NCBI GenBank assembly: GCA_019683805.1
Contig: JADGHQ010000027.1
Span: 1 to 32,167, forward strand
Direction of reading: 5' to 3'
DNA: 32,167 bases
Source: Thermoleophilaceae bacterium
GTDB taxonomy: Bacteria > Actinomycetota > Thermoleophilia > Solirubrobacterales > Thermoleophilaceae
Shown here: in pieces, positions 6,966-15,160 of the stretch
Position numbering within the stretch: position 1 is the first letter of the stretch
Layout of the letters: every line of letters starts with the position of its first letter
Notes under the pieces: generated by a model
Told to the model about the DNA's origin: nothing
Databases searched by the model: none
The model's input: only the letters and a program-made list of their open reading frames with translations
Translations under genes and position numbers: made by a program

Positions 6966-7757
6966 TCAGCCCGTCGCTGTCTCGCCGAGGAGCGCCGAGG
7001 ACTTCTCGTACTCGAAGGTGACCGGGTCGAACGCGATGATCAGGTCGCGGTCGTGGAACGGGTACTTGCGGTACACCGTCACCCGCTCCGGCGTCGCCTC
7101 GATCACGTTGTAGCAGGGCTTCGTCTTGCCGCGCAGGCGCGTCGTGGAGACGGTGCCCGCGTTCACCACGAAGAGGTCCTCGAGCCGCCACGCGTACGGG
7201 ACGTGCTTGTGGCCGCAGAGCACGAGGTGCACGTCCGCCCGCAGGAGCGCCTCGAGCGCGTCGCCCGCGTCGTGGACGATGTTGCGCTCGCGGCCTGTGC
7301 CGGGGACCGGCAGGAGGTGGTGGTGGAGCACGAACACGCGCAGGTAGGCGTCCCGGCTGAAGACGCTCTGGATCCATGGGTAGCGGCCGCGCCCGATCGT
7401 GCCGTGGTCGACGTCCGGCTCGGTGGAGTCGAGCGCCGCGATCGAGACTCCGTCGAGGTGCAGCTCGCGCTGGCGGTCGCCGAACAGCTCCTCGAAGTGG
7501 ACGTAGCCGACGTTGCGCGAGTCGTGGTTGCCGGGCACGACGATCAGGCGCTCGCACTCCACGCGGTCGAGGTGGTCGCGCGCGAGCTCGTACTCGCCGC
7601 GGTAGCCGGCGTCCGTGAGGTCGCCCGAGACGATCACGACGTCGACCCCGAGCTCGTTGATCTCACCGATCGCGCGCTCCAGCAGGCTCGGCACGAAGTG
7701 CGGCGAGCCGCAGTGAAGGTCGGAGATCTGAGCGATCGTGACGGCGCGAGCGCTCAC
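6966..7757 (-). CDS. Metallophosphoesterase, CpdA/Icc-like
   Basis: A 263-residue calcineurin-like phosphoesterase starting at GTG 7755-7757, overlapping the folP stop as GTGA. All metal-binding motifs are present in order: D-x-H (ISDLHCG, about 11-16), GDLTD, GNHD, a lone His pair in VLHHHLLP, and GHKH. The length and layout fit class III cyclic nucleotide phosphodiesterases of the CpdA type, but the substrate cannot be read from sequence. There is no signal peptide, so it acts in the cytoplasm. Its place just upstream of the cDPG genes allows a role in phosphoester turnover; that is speculative. Confidence 0.85.
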   Translation of the reverse strand: MSARAVTIAQISDLHCGSPHFVPSLLERAIGEINELGVDVVIVSGDLTDAGYRGEYELARDHLDRVECERLIVVPGNHDSRNVGYVHFEELFGDRQRELHLDGVSIAALDSTEPDVDHGTIGRGRYPWIQSVFSRDAYLRVFVLHHHLLPVPGTGRERNIVHDAGDALEALLRADVHLVLCGHKHVPYAWRLEDLFVVNAGTVSTTRLRGKTKPCYNVIEATPERVTVYRKYPFHDRDLIIAFDPVTFEYEKSSALLGETATG

Positions 7758-8635
7758 GCCGACTCCCTCCTCAGCTCCTCGGCGAGCTCGAGGTCATCGG
7801 GCACATTATCCTCAGCGCGCAGCGCAGCCCGCACGGCGAGGAAGTCGCGGACCTCGCGCACGTCGTGCACGCGCAGGATCGCCGCGCCGGCGTCGACCCC
7901 CTCGGCGATCGCGGCGAGCGTGCCGGCGAGCCGCTCGCGCGGGCGCCGCTGCGTGAGCGCCCCCACGAAGTCCTTGCGAGAGACGGCGAGCAGCAGCGGT
8001 CGGCCGAGCTCGTGCAGGCTGCCGAGTCGCCGGAGCACCTCGACGGTCTGGGCGGGGGTCTTCGCGAAGTCGGGCCCCGGGTCGAGGACGATCTGCTCCT
8101 CCCCCACCCCGCGCCCCCGCGCGACCGCCACGCGCTCGCGCAGGAACCCGATCACGTCGGCGACCACGTCGTCGTAGGCGGGGAACGCCTTCACCTTGGG
8201 CTGCGCGCGCGTGTGCATCACCACGAGCGCCGCCCCGTGCTCGGCGCAGGGGTCGGCGAGCGCGGGGTCGCGCAGCCCGCTCACGTCGTTCACCATCGCC
8301 GCCCCAGCCGCCACCGCCGCGCGCGCGACGTCGGGCTTCCAGGTGTCGACCGAGACGGTCACGCCCTCGGCCGCGAGCCGCTCGACGAGCGGCACCACCC
8401 GCTCCGCCTCCTCCTCCGGGGAGATCGGCGGGCGGTTCGTGACGCCCGACTCGCCGCCCACGTCGATCAGGTCGGCGCCCTGCTCGACGAGCTCGAGCGC
8501 GCGCGCCACCTGGGCGTCGAGCCCGCGGTACTCGCCCCCGTCGGAGAACGACTCCGGGGAGGCGTTCACGATCCCCATGACGAGCGGCCGCCCGGGCTCG
8601 AGCTCGATCGCGCGGTCGCGCAGCCTGAGCCTCAC
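7754..8635 (-). CDS. folP: Dihydropteroate synthase-like protein
   Basis: A 293-residue TIM-barrel protein starting at GTG 8633-8635, overlapping the glpD stop as GTGA. Pterin-binding landmarks are present: VMGIVNASPESFSDGG near the start, IDVGGES, VSVDTWK, MVNDVSG, LDPGPDFAKT and SRKDFVG. It should condense 6-hydroxymethyl-dihydropterin diphosphate with p-aminobenzoate in folate synthesis. Several positions deviate from the usual sequence: N-A-S-P-E for N-V-T-P-D, and GGESG in place of GGEST-RP. It may therefore be a divergent lineage form or a second paralogue. No other folate gene is nearby. Confidence 0.82.
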   Translation of the reverse strand: MRLRLRDRAIELEPGRPLVMGIVNASPESFSDGGEYRGLDAQVARALELVEQGADLIDVGGESGVTNRPPISPEEEAERVVPLVERLAAEGVTVSVDTWKPDVARAAVAAGAAMVNDVSGLRDPALADPCAEHGAALVVMHTRAQPKVKAFPAYDDVVADVIGFLRERVAVARGRGVGEEQIVLDPGPDFAKTPAQTVEVLRRLGSLHELGRPLLLAVSRKDFVGALTQRRPRERLAGTLAAIAEGVDAGAAILRVHDVREVRDFLAVRAALRAEDNVPDDLELAEELRRESA

Positions 8636-10278
8636 CGGGGGTCGATCCCCTCCGCCGCCGCGAGCTCGCCCCAGGTCTCGAGCTCACGCTCGCGCCGCTG
8701 CGCGTCCCAGCCCAGCTCGCGCGCGAGCGCGTCCGCGACGGCGCGCGCGCCCGCGCTGTCGGGCCGCGCCAGCTCCGGCGCGGCGAGGATCCCGAGCCGC
8801 GTGCGCCGCAGCAGCACGTCGCCCAGGCGCTGCGCCTGCTCGCGGCGGGCGGCGAAGACCGCCTCGGCGACGAGGTCCGGCAGCTCCGGCACGATCCGCC
8901 GCGCCAGCGCCGGGTCCTCGGCGGCGACGGCGAGCACGTCGTGCGCCGCGTAGCCGTAGCGCGCGGCGAGGTGCGCGCGGCTCGCCTCGTCCACGCCCGG
9001 CACCGCCTTCAGCTCGTCCACCTCGATCGGCAGGCCGAGCGGGATGTCCTGCGTGCGGCAGGGCGCCTCGCGGCCCTCCCGCTCGACCATCCGGTCGACG
9101 GCCATCTTCGCCATTCGCCGCCAGGTGGTGAGCTTGCCGCCCGTGATCGTGAGCAGGCCCGAGCTCGTCTCGTACAGCTCCGCCCGGCGCGAGATGTCCA
9201 CCGACCGCTTCGGGTCGCCGGTCGAGATCAGCGGGCGCACGCCGGCGAACGCGCCGGTGAGGTCGGGCGCCGCGAGCGCCGTGCCGAAGAACGCGTTGCA
9301 GGCGTCGAGCAGGTAGTCGATGTCCTCGGCTGACGGGGGGACGTGATCGAGCGGGCCCTCGTAGTCGTTGTCCGTCGTGCCGACCAGGGTGCGCCCGAGC
9401 CAGGGCAGCGCGAAGATCGTGCGGCCGCCCCCGGCGGGCACGATCGCGCCGTCGACGAGCGGCAGCTTCTCGCGCGGCAGCGTGATGTGGGTCCCGCGGC
9501 TCGGGCGGATGCGCGGGACCTCCTCCTCCGCGTAGAGCTCCTCGGGCCTGATGCGGTCTGCCCACACGCCGGTCGCGTTGATCACGTTGTCGGCGCGCAC
9601 CTCGAGCTCGGCGCCGCCGACCCGGTCGACGCAGCGCACGCCCGCGGCCCGGCCAGCGTCCTCGAGGAGCGCCGTGACCTCGCAGCGGTTCGCCACCACC
9701 GCGCCGAAGCGCTCCGCCTCGCCGAGCACCGTGAGCACGAGGCGGACGTCGTCGGTCTGGCAGTCGTAGAACAGGTAGGCCGAGCTCGGCTCGCGCGCGG
9801 CGAGCGCGGGGATGCGGCGGACGGTCTCCTCGCCGTCGACGATCCGGTGCCGGTCGGGCGTCCAGTCCTCCTCCCCGCCGCGGCGCGCGCGCGGGCGCAG
9901 CCGCTCGGTCGCCATCACGTCGTACATGTTCAGGCCAACGCCCATCACCCGGTCCGGACGGCCGTCGAAGGCGGGCACGAGCAGCGGCAGCGGGCGCACG
10001 AGGTGCGGCGCGAGCTTCACGAGCAGCGCGCGCTCGAGCAGCGCCTCGCGGACGAGCCCGAGGTCGAAGTTCTGCAGGTAGCGCAGCCCGCCGTGGACGA
10101 GCTTCGAGGAGCGGCTCGAGGTGCCGGACGCGAAGTCGTCGCGCTCGACGAGCGCCACGCTGTAGCCGCGCGAGGCCGCGTCGAGCGCCACGCCCGCGCC
10201 GGTGATCCCGCCTCCGACGACCACCACGTCGAAGCGCTCGGAGGCGAGGGCGGCCAGTGCGTCGTCGCGCGCGATCAC
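8632..10278 (-). CDS. glpD: Glycerol-3-phosphate dehydrogenase, FAD-dependent
   Basis: A 548-residue flavoprotein starting at GTG 10276-10278, overlapping the nitroreductase stop as GTGA. The Rossmann motif VVVVGGGITGAGVALDAA lies at about 20-37, followed by the GlpD signature FASGTSSRSSKLVHGGLRYL. Later hallmarks are SRGTHITLP, GTTDNDYEG, AGVRPLIS and TGGKLTTWR, and an alpha-helical C-terminal domain makes up the last 120 residues. It oxidises glycerol 3-phosphate to dihydroxyacetone phosphate at the membrane and passes electrons to quinone. Together with transaldolase and the cDPG enzymes it gives this stretch a triose-phosphate flavour. Confidence 0.93.
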   Translation of the reverse strand: MIARDDALAALASERFDVVVVGGGITGAGVALDAASRGYSVALVERDDFASGTSSRSSKLVHGGLRYLQNFDLGLVREALLERALLVKLAPHLVRPLPLLVPAFDGRPDRVMGVGLNMYDVMATERLRPRARRGGEEDWTPDRHRIVDGEETVRRIPALAAREPSSAYLFYDCQTDDVRLVLTVLGEAERFGAVVANRCEVTALLEDAGRAAGVRCVDRVGGAELEVRADNVINATGVWADRIRPEELYAEEEVPRIRPSRGTHITLPREKLPLVDGAIVPAGGGRTIFALPWLGRTLVGTTDNDYEGPLDHVPPSAEDIDYLLDACNAFFGTALAAPDLTGAFAGVRPLISTGDPKRSVDISRRAELYETSSGLLTITGGKLTTWRRMAKMAVDRMVEREGREAPCRTQDIPLGLPIEVDELKAVPGVDEASRAHLAARYGYAAHDVLAVAAEDPALARRIVPELPDLVAEAVFAARREQAQRLGDVLLRRTRLGILAAPELARPDSAGARAVADALARELGWDAQRRERELETWGELAAAEGIDPR

Positions 10279-10784
10279 TCGAGGTAGGAGACGTAGTCGC
10301 CGGGGGAAGCGCGCTCGGGCACTCGCTGCCGCTGGCGCGGCCGGCCGAGATGCAGGAGGCCCACGAAGCGCTCGTCGTCGCCCATCCCGACGGCCTCTCG
10401 GCCCTCCGGCGTGCGCAGCACGGCGGGCGTGCGCCAGTAGCTCGCTAGGCCGCGCCCGTGGGCGGCGAGCAGGACGATGTAGGCCGCGCACGCGGCGGCC
10501 ATCAGGTCCTCCTCGTCCTGCACGGGGTCGCCCGACTGGACGGCGGAGCAGACGACGAGCGTGGGCGCGCGCTCGAGCTTCGCCGCCGCCTCGGGCCCGG
10601 CCGCCCGCTTCAGCCGCTCGAGCGAGCGCGGCCCGAGCACGCGGAAGCGCCAGGGATTCGTGAGGTGGTGGTTGGGGGCCCAGCGCGCCAGCTCGAGCAG
10701 ATCGTCGAGCGTCTCGCGATCCACGGGCTCAGGACGGTACGCCTTGTGCGTACGGCGGCCGCGGATCGCCCCTTCGAGGTCCAT
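10275..10784 (-). CDS. Nitroreductase-family flavoprotein, YdjA-like
   Basis: A 169-residue protein starting at ATG 10782-10784. It has the N-terminal pattern AIRGRRTHKAYRPEPVDRETL and the WAPNHHLTNPWRF motif typical of the short YdjA-type nitroreductases, with an FMN-site segment SYWRTPAV later. It is an NAD(P)H-dependent flavin reductase of unknown substrate. It starts 35 nt after the cobalamin transporter fusion gene. The nitroreductase fold also includes BluB, which makes the lower ligand of B12, but the APNHHLT pattern and the short length argue against BluB. A TACGTT-like -10 lies just before the ATG, so it may have its own leaderless start. Confidence 0.8.
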   Translation of the reverse strand: MDLEGAIRGRRTHKAYRPEPVDRETLDDLLELARWAPNHHLTNPWRFRVLGPRSLERLKRAAGPEAAAKLERAPTLVVCSAVQSGDPVQDEEDLMAAACAAYIVLLAAHGRGLASYWRTPAVLRTPEGREAVGMGDDERFVGLLHLGRPRQRQRVPERASPGDYVSYLE

Positions 10785-10819
10785 GTCCGCAACGTATCGA
10801 AGCCGGCGGGCGGGCTCGC

Positions 10820-12694
10820 TCAGGCCGCGGCGCCGCCCGCGCGCCGGCGACGGCGCAGACCGAGCCAGCCGGCGGCCGCGAGCCCGGCCGCGCCGAGCGC
10901 CGCGCCGCCGATCGCCGGGGCCGACGGGTCGCCCCGCCCGCCCGAGGACGAGCTCGCGCGCCGCTGCGGCGCGGGCGCGGGGGAGCGCTCAGGCGGGCCG
11001 AGCGGCTTGTGCAGCGTCGCGGGCGGGCCGCCGGGGCGCTCGGCGCGGCGGGCGCGGGCCCTCGCCCTCGGGGGCGCCGCCGGCGGGCGCTTCGCCGACG
11101 CGGCCGACGGGGGGCTCTCGCTCCCGGCGAGCCTCGCCTTGCGGCGCTGCGGCACCGGCGCGAGCGGCAGCGGCTTGCGCGCCAACGCCATCAGCGCCTG
11201 CGCCGTCACCCACACCGGCGACTGCGCGCTCGTGCGCGAGTAGCGCACCATGCCGTTGCCGCCCTGCAGCGAGCGCAGGTAGCCGAGCGGCGTGCGCCCG
11301 CCGCGCCGGAAGCGCCCCGGGTCGCGGCCGACCGCGACGAGCCCCTGCACCGCCCACGCGGTGGACTGGGCGTTCGAGGGCCGCCCGCGCATCTGGCCGA
11401 AGCCGCCGTCGGCGTTCTGGACGCGCGCGAGGTAGCGCACCGCCTTCGCGATCGTCGCCCTTCCGCGGCGGGCGGCCGCAAGAGCCTGCAGCACGGCGCC
11501 TGTGTCGTCCACGTCGCTCGTCCCGCCGCGCTCGGCGAACCCGAAGCCGCCGTCCGGGCTCTGCTGGCGCTCGATCCAGCGGGCGGCGCTGCGCACGAGC
11601 GGCGAGCCCGCCGCCACGCCGCCGGCGCGCAGCGCGAGCACCTCGAACGCCGTCTGGTTGACGAGGTTCCCGATCGAGCCGTTCGGGTGCCTGCGCGAGA
11701 CGAGCTCCCGCACGAGGTCGCGGCGCGCGAAGCGGCGCGGGCTCCGGCCGGCGGCGCGCACGAGCAGGATCGTGCGCTCGAGCTCGCCGGCGTCGTTCAG
11801 CGCGCGCGCGGGGCGGGCGGTGAAGTCGAGCGCGGAGCGCTTGCCGCGGCGGACGCCCGCGGGGTTCACCCCGCCGGCCGCGAGGCCGAGGCCCGCCCAG
11901 CCCGTGTAGAGCTGCGACGAGCCCGCGCGCGGCGCCGGCCCGAAGCCGCCGTCCGCGTTCTGGGCACGCTCGAGGTAGCCGACCGCACGCTTGGGCGCCG
12001 GGACGGCCGCGCCGGCGCCCGGCGCCGCTTCCCCGCCGAGGGCCGCGGCGAGCGCGAGCACGAGGCACGCCGCCGCTCCCGCAGGCGCCGCCCAGCGCAC
12101 CTCGAGGCGCCGGCGGTAGCGGCGCAGCGAGCGCACGAACGCCGGGCCGAGCAGCACGGCGAAGACGGCGTTCCCCGCGGCGTGGGCGATGTTGTAGGCG
12201 AGCGAGGTGCCGGAGATCGCGGCGTAGGTGGCGGCGTCCTGCCGCGCCGCGAGCGTCCACTGGTAGAGGTCCATCAGCGCCCCGAACGCCAGGCCGGCGA
12301 GCGCGCACGCCGCCGCGAGCGCGAAGCGGCCGGGCACGCGGCCGCCGGTCGCGCGCGCGAGCGCCGCGCCGCCGACCCCGACGGCGCCCCACGCCGCCAT
12401 CTGCCACGGGGTCCACGGCCCCTGCCCGAAGAAGAGGTTCGAGACGAGCGCCGCCGTCGCGCCCACGGCGAACCCGGGCGCCCCGCCGAGCGCGAAGCCC
12501 GAGAACAGCACGACGTCGGTGGTGGGCTTGACGTTCGGCAGGGCGGCGAACGCGATCCGGCCGACCACGGCGAGCGCGGCCAGCGACGCCACCAGCGCGA
12601 GCACCTTCGCCTGCGGTCGCGAGCGCTCGTACCAGCCGAACCCGGCCGCGAGCGCCGCCCCGAGCACGAGCGCCGATCCAAGCTCCCAGCTCAT
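10820..12694 (-). CDS. ECF S component fused to alpha/alpha toroid domain
   Basis: A 624-residue fusion; ATG 12692-12694 overlaps the EcfA stop as ATGA. Residues 1-195 form a membrane protein of about six helices with NVKPTTDVVLFSGFALGG and SNLFFGQGPWTPWQMAAWG, resembling substrate-binding S components linked to cobalamin. A further hydrophobic segment (202-220) leads to an external region (about 232-505). That region carries repeated QNADGGFG or QSPDGGFG motifs of the squalene-cyclase/prenyltransferase alpha/alpha-toroid type, the fold used by the B12-binding alpha domain of intrinsic factor and transcobalamin. A Pro/Arg/Ser-rich linker (510-590) and a last membrane helix (about 594-613) followed by RRRRR anchor the C-terminus. 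Topology places the toroid outside, next to the S component. Direct B12 binding is inferred from the fold and from the riboswitch-controlled operon. Confidence 0.85.
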   Translation of the reverse strand: MSWELGSALVLGAALAAGFGWYERSRPQAKVLALVASLAALAVVGRIAFAALPNVKPTTDVVLFSGFALGGAPGFAVGATAALVSNLFFGQGPWTPWQMAAWGAVGVGGAALARATGGRVPGRFALAAACALAGLAFGALMDLYQWTLAARQDAATYAAISGTSLAYNIAHAAGNAVFAVLLGPAFVRSLRRYRRRLEVRWAAPAGAAACLVLALAAALGGEAAPGAGAAVPAPKRAVGYLERAQNADGGFGPAPRAGSSQLYTGWAGLGLAAGGVNPAGVRRGKRSALDFTARPARALNDAGELERTILLVRAAGRSPRRFARRDLVRELVSRRHPNGSIGNLVNQTAFEVLALRAGGVAAGSPLVRSAARWIERQQSPDGGFGFAERGGTSDVDDTGAVLQALAAARRGRATIAKAVRYLARVQNADGGFGQMRGRPSNAQSTAWAVQGLVAVGRDPGRFRRGGRTPLGYLRSLQGGNGMVRYSRTSAQSPVWVTAQALMALARKPLPLAPVPQRRKARLAGSESPPSAASAKRPPAAPPRARARARRAERPGGPPATLHKPLGPPERSPAPAPQRRASSSSGGRGDPSAPAIGGAALGAAGLAAAGWLGLRRRRRAGGAAA

Positions 12695-14286
12695 CTCACA
12701 AGCTCCCTCCCGAGGATCTCCAAGCCCTCCTCCGGGGTGAGCGCGCCGCCCGCGCCCCCGAGCACGCGCGCCACCTCCGTCGCGAAGTACCAGCCGCCTG
12801 AGAGCACCTCGGCCGGCGTGCCGTCGGCGATCACCTCGCCCTCGCCCAGCAGCACCACGCGGTCGGCGAAGCGCGCGGCGAACTCGCTGTCGTGCGTCGC
12901 GACGATCACCGCGCTGCCCGCGGCGGCGACCCGGCCGAGCCGCTCGGCGAGCGCGGACTTCCAGGCGCGGTCCATCCCGCGTGTGGGCTCGTCGAGGCAG
13001 AGCACGGCGGGCTCGCCCGCGGCGAGGACGATCTCGAGCGCGAGGCGCTGGCGCTCGCCGCCCGAGAGGTCGCGCGGGCTCGCGCCGCCGCGCCCCTCGA
13101 GACCGGCCGCCGCGAGCGCGTCGGCGCCCGCCTCCTGGTCGACGCGCTCGTGGACGAGGTAGTCGCCCGGCGTCTGCAGCAGCAGCGCCACCTCGCCCGC
13201 GCGCTCGATCCGCCCCCGCGTGGGCTCCGCAAGGCCCTTCAGGTGCCGGAGCAGGGTGCTCTTGCCCGCGCCGTTGCGGCCCATCAGCGCGACGCGCTCG
13301 CCCGCCTCGAGGCGCAGGCTCACCCCGCGCAGCACCGCTCCCCCGCTGCGCAGCTCGTGCCAGACGCCGCGCAGCTCGGCCGCGGGCGGCGGCCCCCCGC
13401 GCCGGCGCGACCTCCCGGGCCGAGCGCCCTGCGGGCCGCCGTCTGCGCCGCCCGGCGCGAGCCCCGCGCCCTCGAGCCGCGAGCGCGCCTGCTTGACCGA
13501 GGCGGGCAGCGGGCGCAGCCCCGCGAGCGAGAACATGCGGGCGGCGGGCGTCGCGAGCGCCGGCCGCTCCTCGACGGCCCAGGCGAGGAAATCCTCGGGC
13601 GCGGCGTCGCAGGCCAGCCGGCCGCGGTCGAGCGCGATCACCCGGTCGGCGGCCGAGAGGCAGCGCTCCAGCCGATGCTCGGCGATCACGACCGTGGTGG
13701 CGAAGTCCTCGTTCAGGCGCCGCAGCAGCCAGAGCAGCTCGTCGCCTGCCACCGGGTCGAGCTGGGAGGTCGGCTCGTCGAGCAGCAGCAGCGACGGCCG
13801 GTGCGCGACCGCCGCGGCGAGCGCCACCCGCTGCAGCTCGCCGCCGCTGAGCGTGTCGACGCGGCGGTCGAGCAGGTGGGCGATCCCGAGCGCGAGCGCC
13901 GCCTCCTCGACCGCGCGAGCGACCGCCGCGAGGGGCTCGCCGCGGTGCTCGAGCGCGAGCGCGATCTCGGCGCGCACCCCGCCCATCACGACCTGCGTCT
14001 CGGGATCCTGGAAGACGGTGCCGCACACCCGCGCGAGCTCGCGCGGGCCGTGGTCGCGCAGCGACATGCCCGCCACCTCGAAGCGCCCGGACGCCTCGCC
14101 GCCGTGGAAGTGCGGCACGAGCCCGCAGGCGGCGCGCAGGAGCGTCGACTTGCCGCTGCCCGACTCGCCCGCGAGCACGACGAAGCTGCCCGGCTCGATC
14201 GCGAGCGAGATGTCGCGCAGCACGGGCGCCGCCGCGTCGGGATAGCGGTAGCCGAAGCCCTCGGCGAGCAGGATCGGCTCAGGCAC
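12691..14286 (-). CDS. ecfA: ECF transporter ATPase, two ABC domains fused
   Basis: A 531-residue protein with GTG 14284-14286, overlapping the EcfT stop by 8 nt. Two complete ABC modules are present. The first has Walker A GESGSGKST (about 41-49), signature LSGGELQRV and Walker B LLLLDEPTSQLD. The second has GRNGAGKST, LSGGERQRL and VLCLDEPTRGMD. A basic, Pro/Gly-rich linker joins them. It replaces the separate EcfA1 and EcfA2 subunits and powers the importer formed with EcfT and the S component. The following fusion gene starts within its stop codon, so subunit stoichiometry is probably set by coupling. Confidence 0.93.
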   Translation of the reverse strand: MPEPILLAEGFGYRYPDAAAPVLRDISLAIEPGSFVVLAGESGSGKSTLLRAACGLVPHFHGGEASGRFEVAGMSLRDHGPRELARVCGTVFQDPETQVVMGGVRAEIALALEHRGEPLAAVARAVEEAALALGIAHLLDRRVDTLSGGELQRVALAAAVAHRPSLLLLDEPTSQLDPVAGDELLWLLRRLNEDFATTVVIAEHRLERCLSAADRVIALDRGRLACDAAPEDFLAWAVEERPALATPAARMFSLAGLRPLPASVKQARSRLEGAGLAPGGADGGPQGARPGRSRRRGGPPPAAELRGVWHELRSGGAVLRGVSLRLEAGERVALMGRNGAGKSTLLRHLKGLAEPTRGRIERAGEVALLLQTPGDYLVHERVDQEAGADALAAAGLEGRGGASPRDLSGGERQRLALEIVLAAGEPAVLCLDEPTRGMDRAWKSALAERLGRVAAAGSAVIVATHDSEFAARFADRVVLLGEGEVIADGTPAEVLSGGWYFATEVARVLGGAGGALTPEEGLEILGRELVR

Positions 14287-15160
14287 GGGCCACCCCCAGC
14301 CGCGCGCCGGGCGCCGCGAACGGCAGCGCCGCCGCGAGCGCGAGCGCCGCTGCGAGCCCGGCCTCGGCGGCGCCGGCGTCGAGCGAGGTCGTGGGATACG
14401 GGGCGAAGCCGGCCGCCCCGGCCGCCCTGGCAGCGATCGCGAGCGCGGCGATCGCCGCCGCGGCCGCGAGAAACGCGAGGTCGTGGCGCGACCAGGGGCG
14501 CCGCGTGCGCGCCGGCCTGCGCGCGCCCGCGTAGCCGCGTACCTCGAGCGCGGCGGCGAGGTCGAGCGAGCGCTCCAGCGCGCCGCCGAGCGCGGCCCGC
14601 ACGAGCTCGACCCGGCCCGGCGGGCTCGGCCGGCAGCGGGCCGCGTCGCTCATGCGCGCCGCGTCGCGCGCGAGCAGCGGCACGAGCCGGCAGGCGAGCG
14701 CCGCGGTGAGCGCCGAGCGGTAGCCGAAGCGGCGCAGCGAGCGGACGATCTCGTCCGGGTCGACAGCCGCCGAGAACAGCCCGCAGACCGCGACGAGCGC
14801 GACGATCCGCAGCGCGGCGGCGCCGCCCGCGGCGAGCGCCTCGAGCGTCACGTCGTAGCGGCGGCCGAGGAAGCTGCCGAGCCGCGCGATCACCGTCGCG
14901 CCGCCCTGCGACACGAGCGCGTTCACCGCGACGATCAGCAGCGCGAGCGGCAGCGCGACCCACGCGGCGCGCGCGAGCTCGCGGCCTGCGCGCGCGCCGA
15001 CCGCGGCGACCACGGTGGCGGCGAGCGCGCCGCCCAGCACGAGCGGGTTCTCGTAGAGGAGCGCGACGAGCGCGAGCGAGGCGCAGAACGCGCCCGACGC
15101 GCCGGCGCGCGCCGCGTGCATCGGCGTCGCGCGGGGCCGGTAGACGGGCACGACGCTCAC
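14279..15160 (-). CDS. ecfT: ECF transporter transmembrane T component
   Basis: A 293-residue membrane protein starting at GTG 15158-15160, overlapping the lipoprotein stop as GTGA. Several hydrophobic helices cover about residues 20-150 and the last 60 residues. Between them lie the coupling-helix motifs of EcfT: CRLVPLLARDAARMSDA and the A-x-RG signature ALEVRGY. It links the ATPases to the S component. Translation would run directly from the DUF4430 lipoprotein gene into this one, which ties the exported proteins to the transporter. Confidence 0.9.
   Translation of the reverse strand: MSVVPVYRPRATPMHAARAGASGAFCASLALVALLYENPLVLGGALAATVVAAVGARAGRELARAAWVALPLALLIVAVNALVSQGGATVIARLGSFLGRRYDVTLEALAAGGAAALRIVALVAVCGLFSAAVDPDEIVRSLRRFGYRSALTAALACRLVPLLARDAARMSDAARCRPSPPGRVELVRAALGGALERSLDLAAALEVRGYAGARRPARTRRPWSRHDLAFLAAAAAIAALAIAARAAGAAGFAPYPTTSLDAGAAEAGLAAALALAAALPFAAPGARLGVARA

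Noticed and set aside
5691-8177. Very long open frame on the plus strand
   Set aside because: It is the complement of four well-supported minus-strand genes (cpgS, phosphoesterase, folP and the intergenic gap). Its composition is Arg/Ala/His/Glu-rich shadow sequence without motifs.
10275-10784. BluB (dimethylbenzimidazole synthase) for the nitroreductase
   Set aside because: It is tempting next to a B12 operon, but the WAPNHHLTNPWRF motif and 169-residue length match the YdjA type, and BluB features are not seen.
10820-12694. Terpene cyclase or prenyltransferase activity for the toroid domain
   Set aside because: The QxxDGGFG repeats give that fold family, but no DxDD catalytic motif is present. 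The domain is external and fused to an ECF S component under a cobalamin riboswitch.
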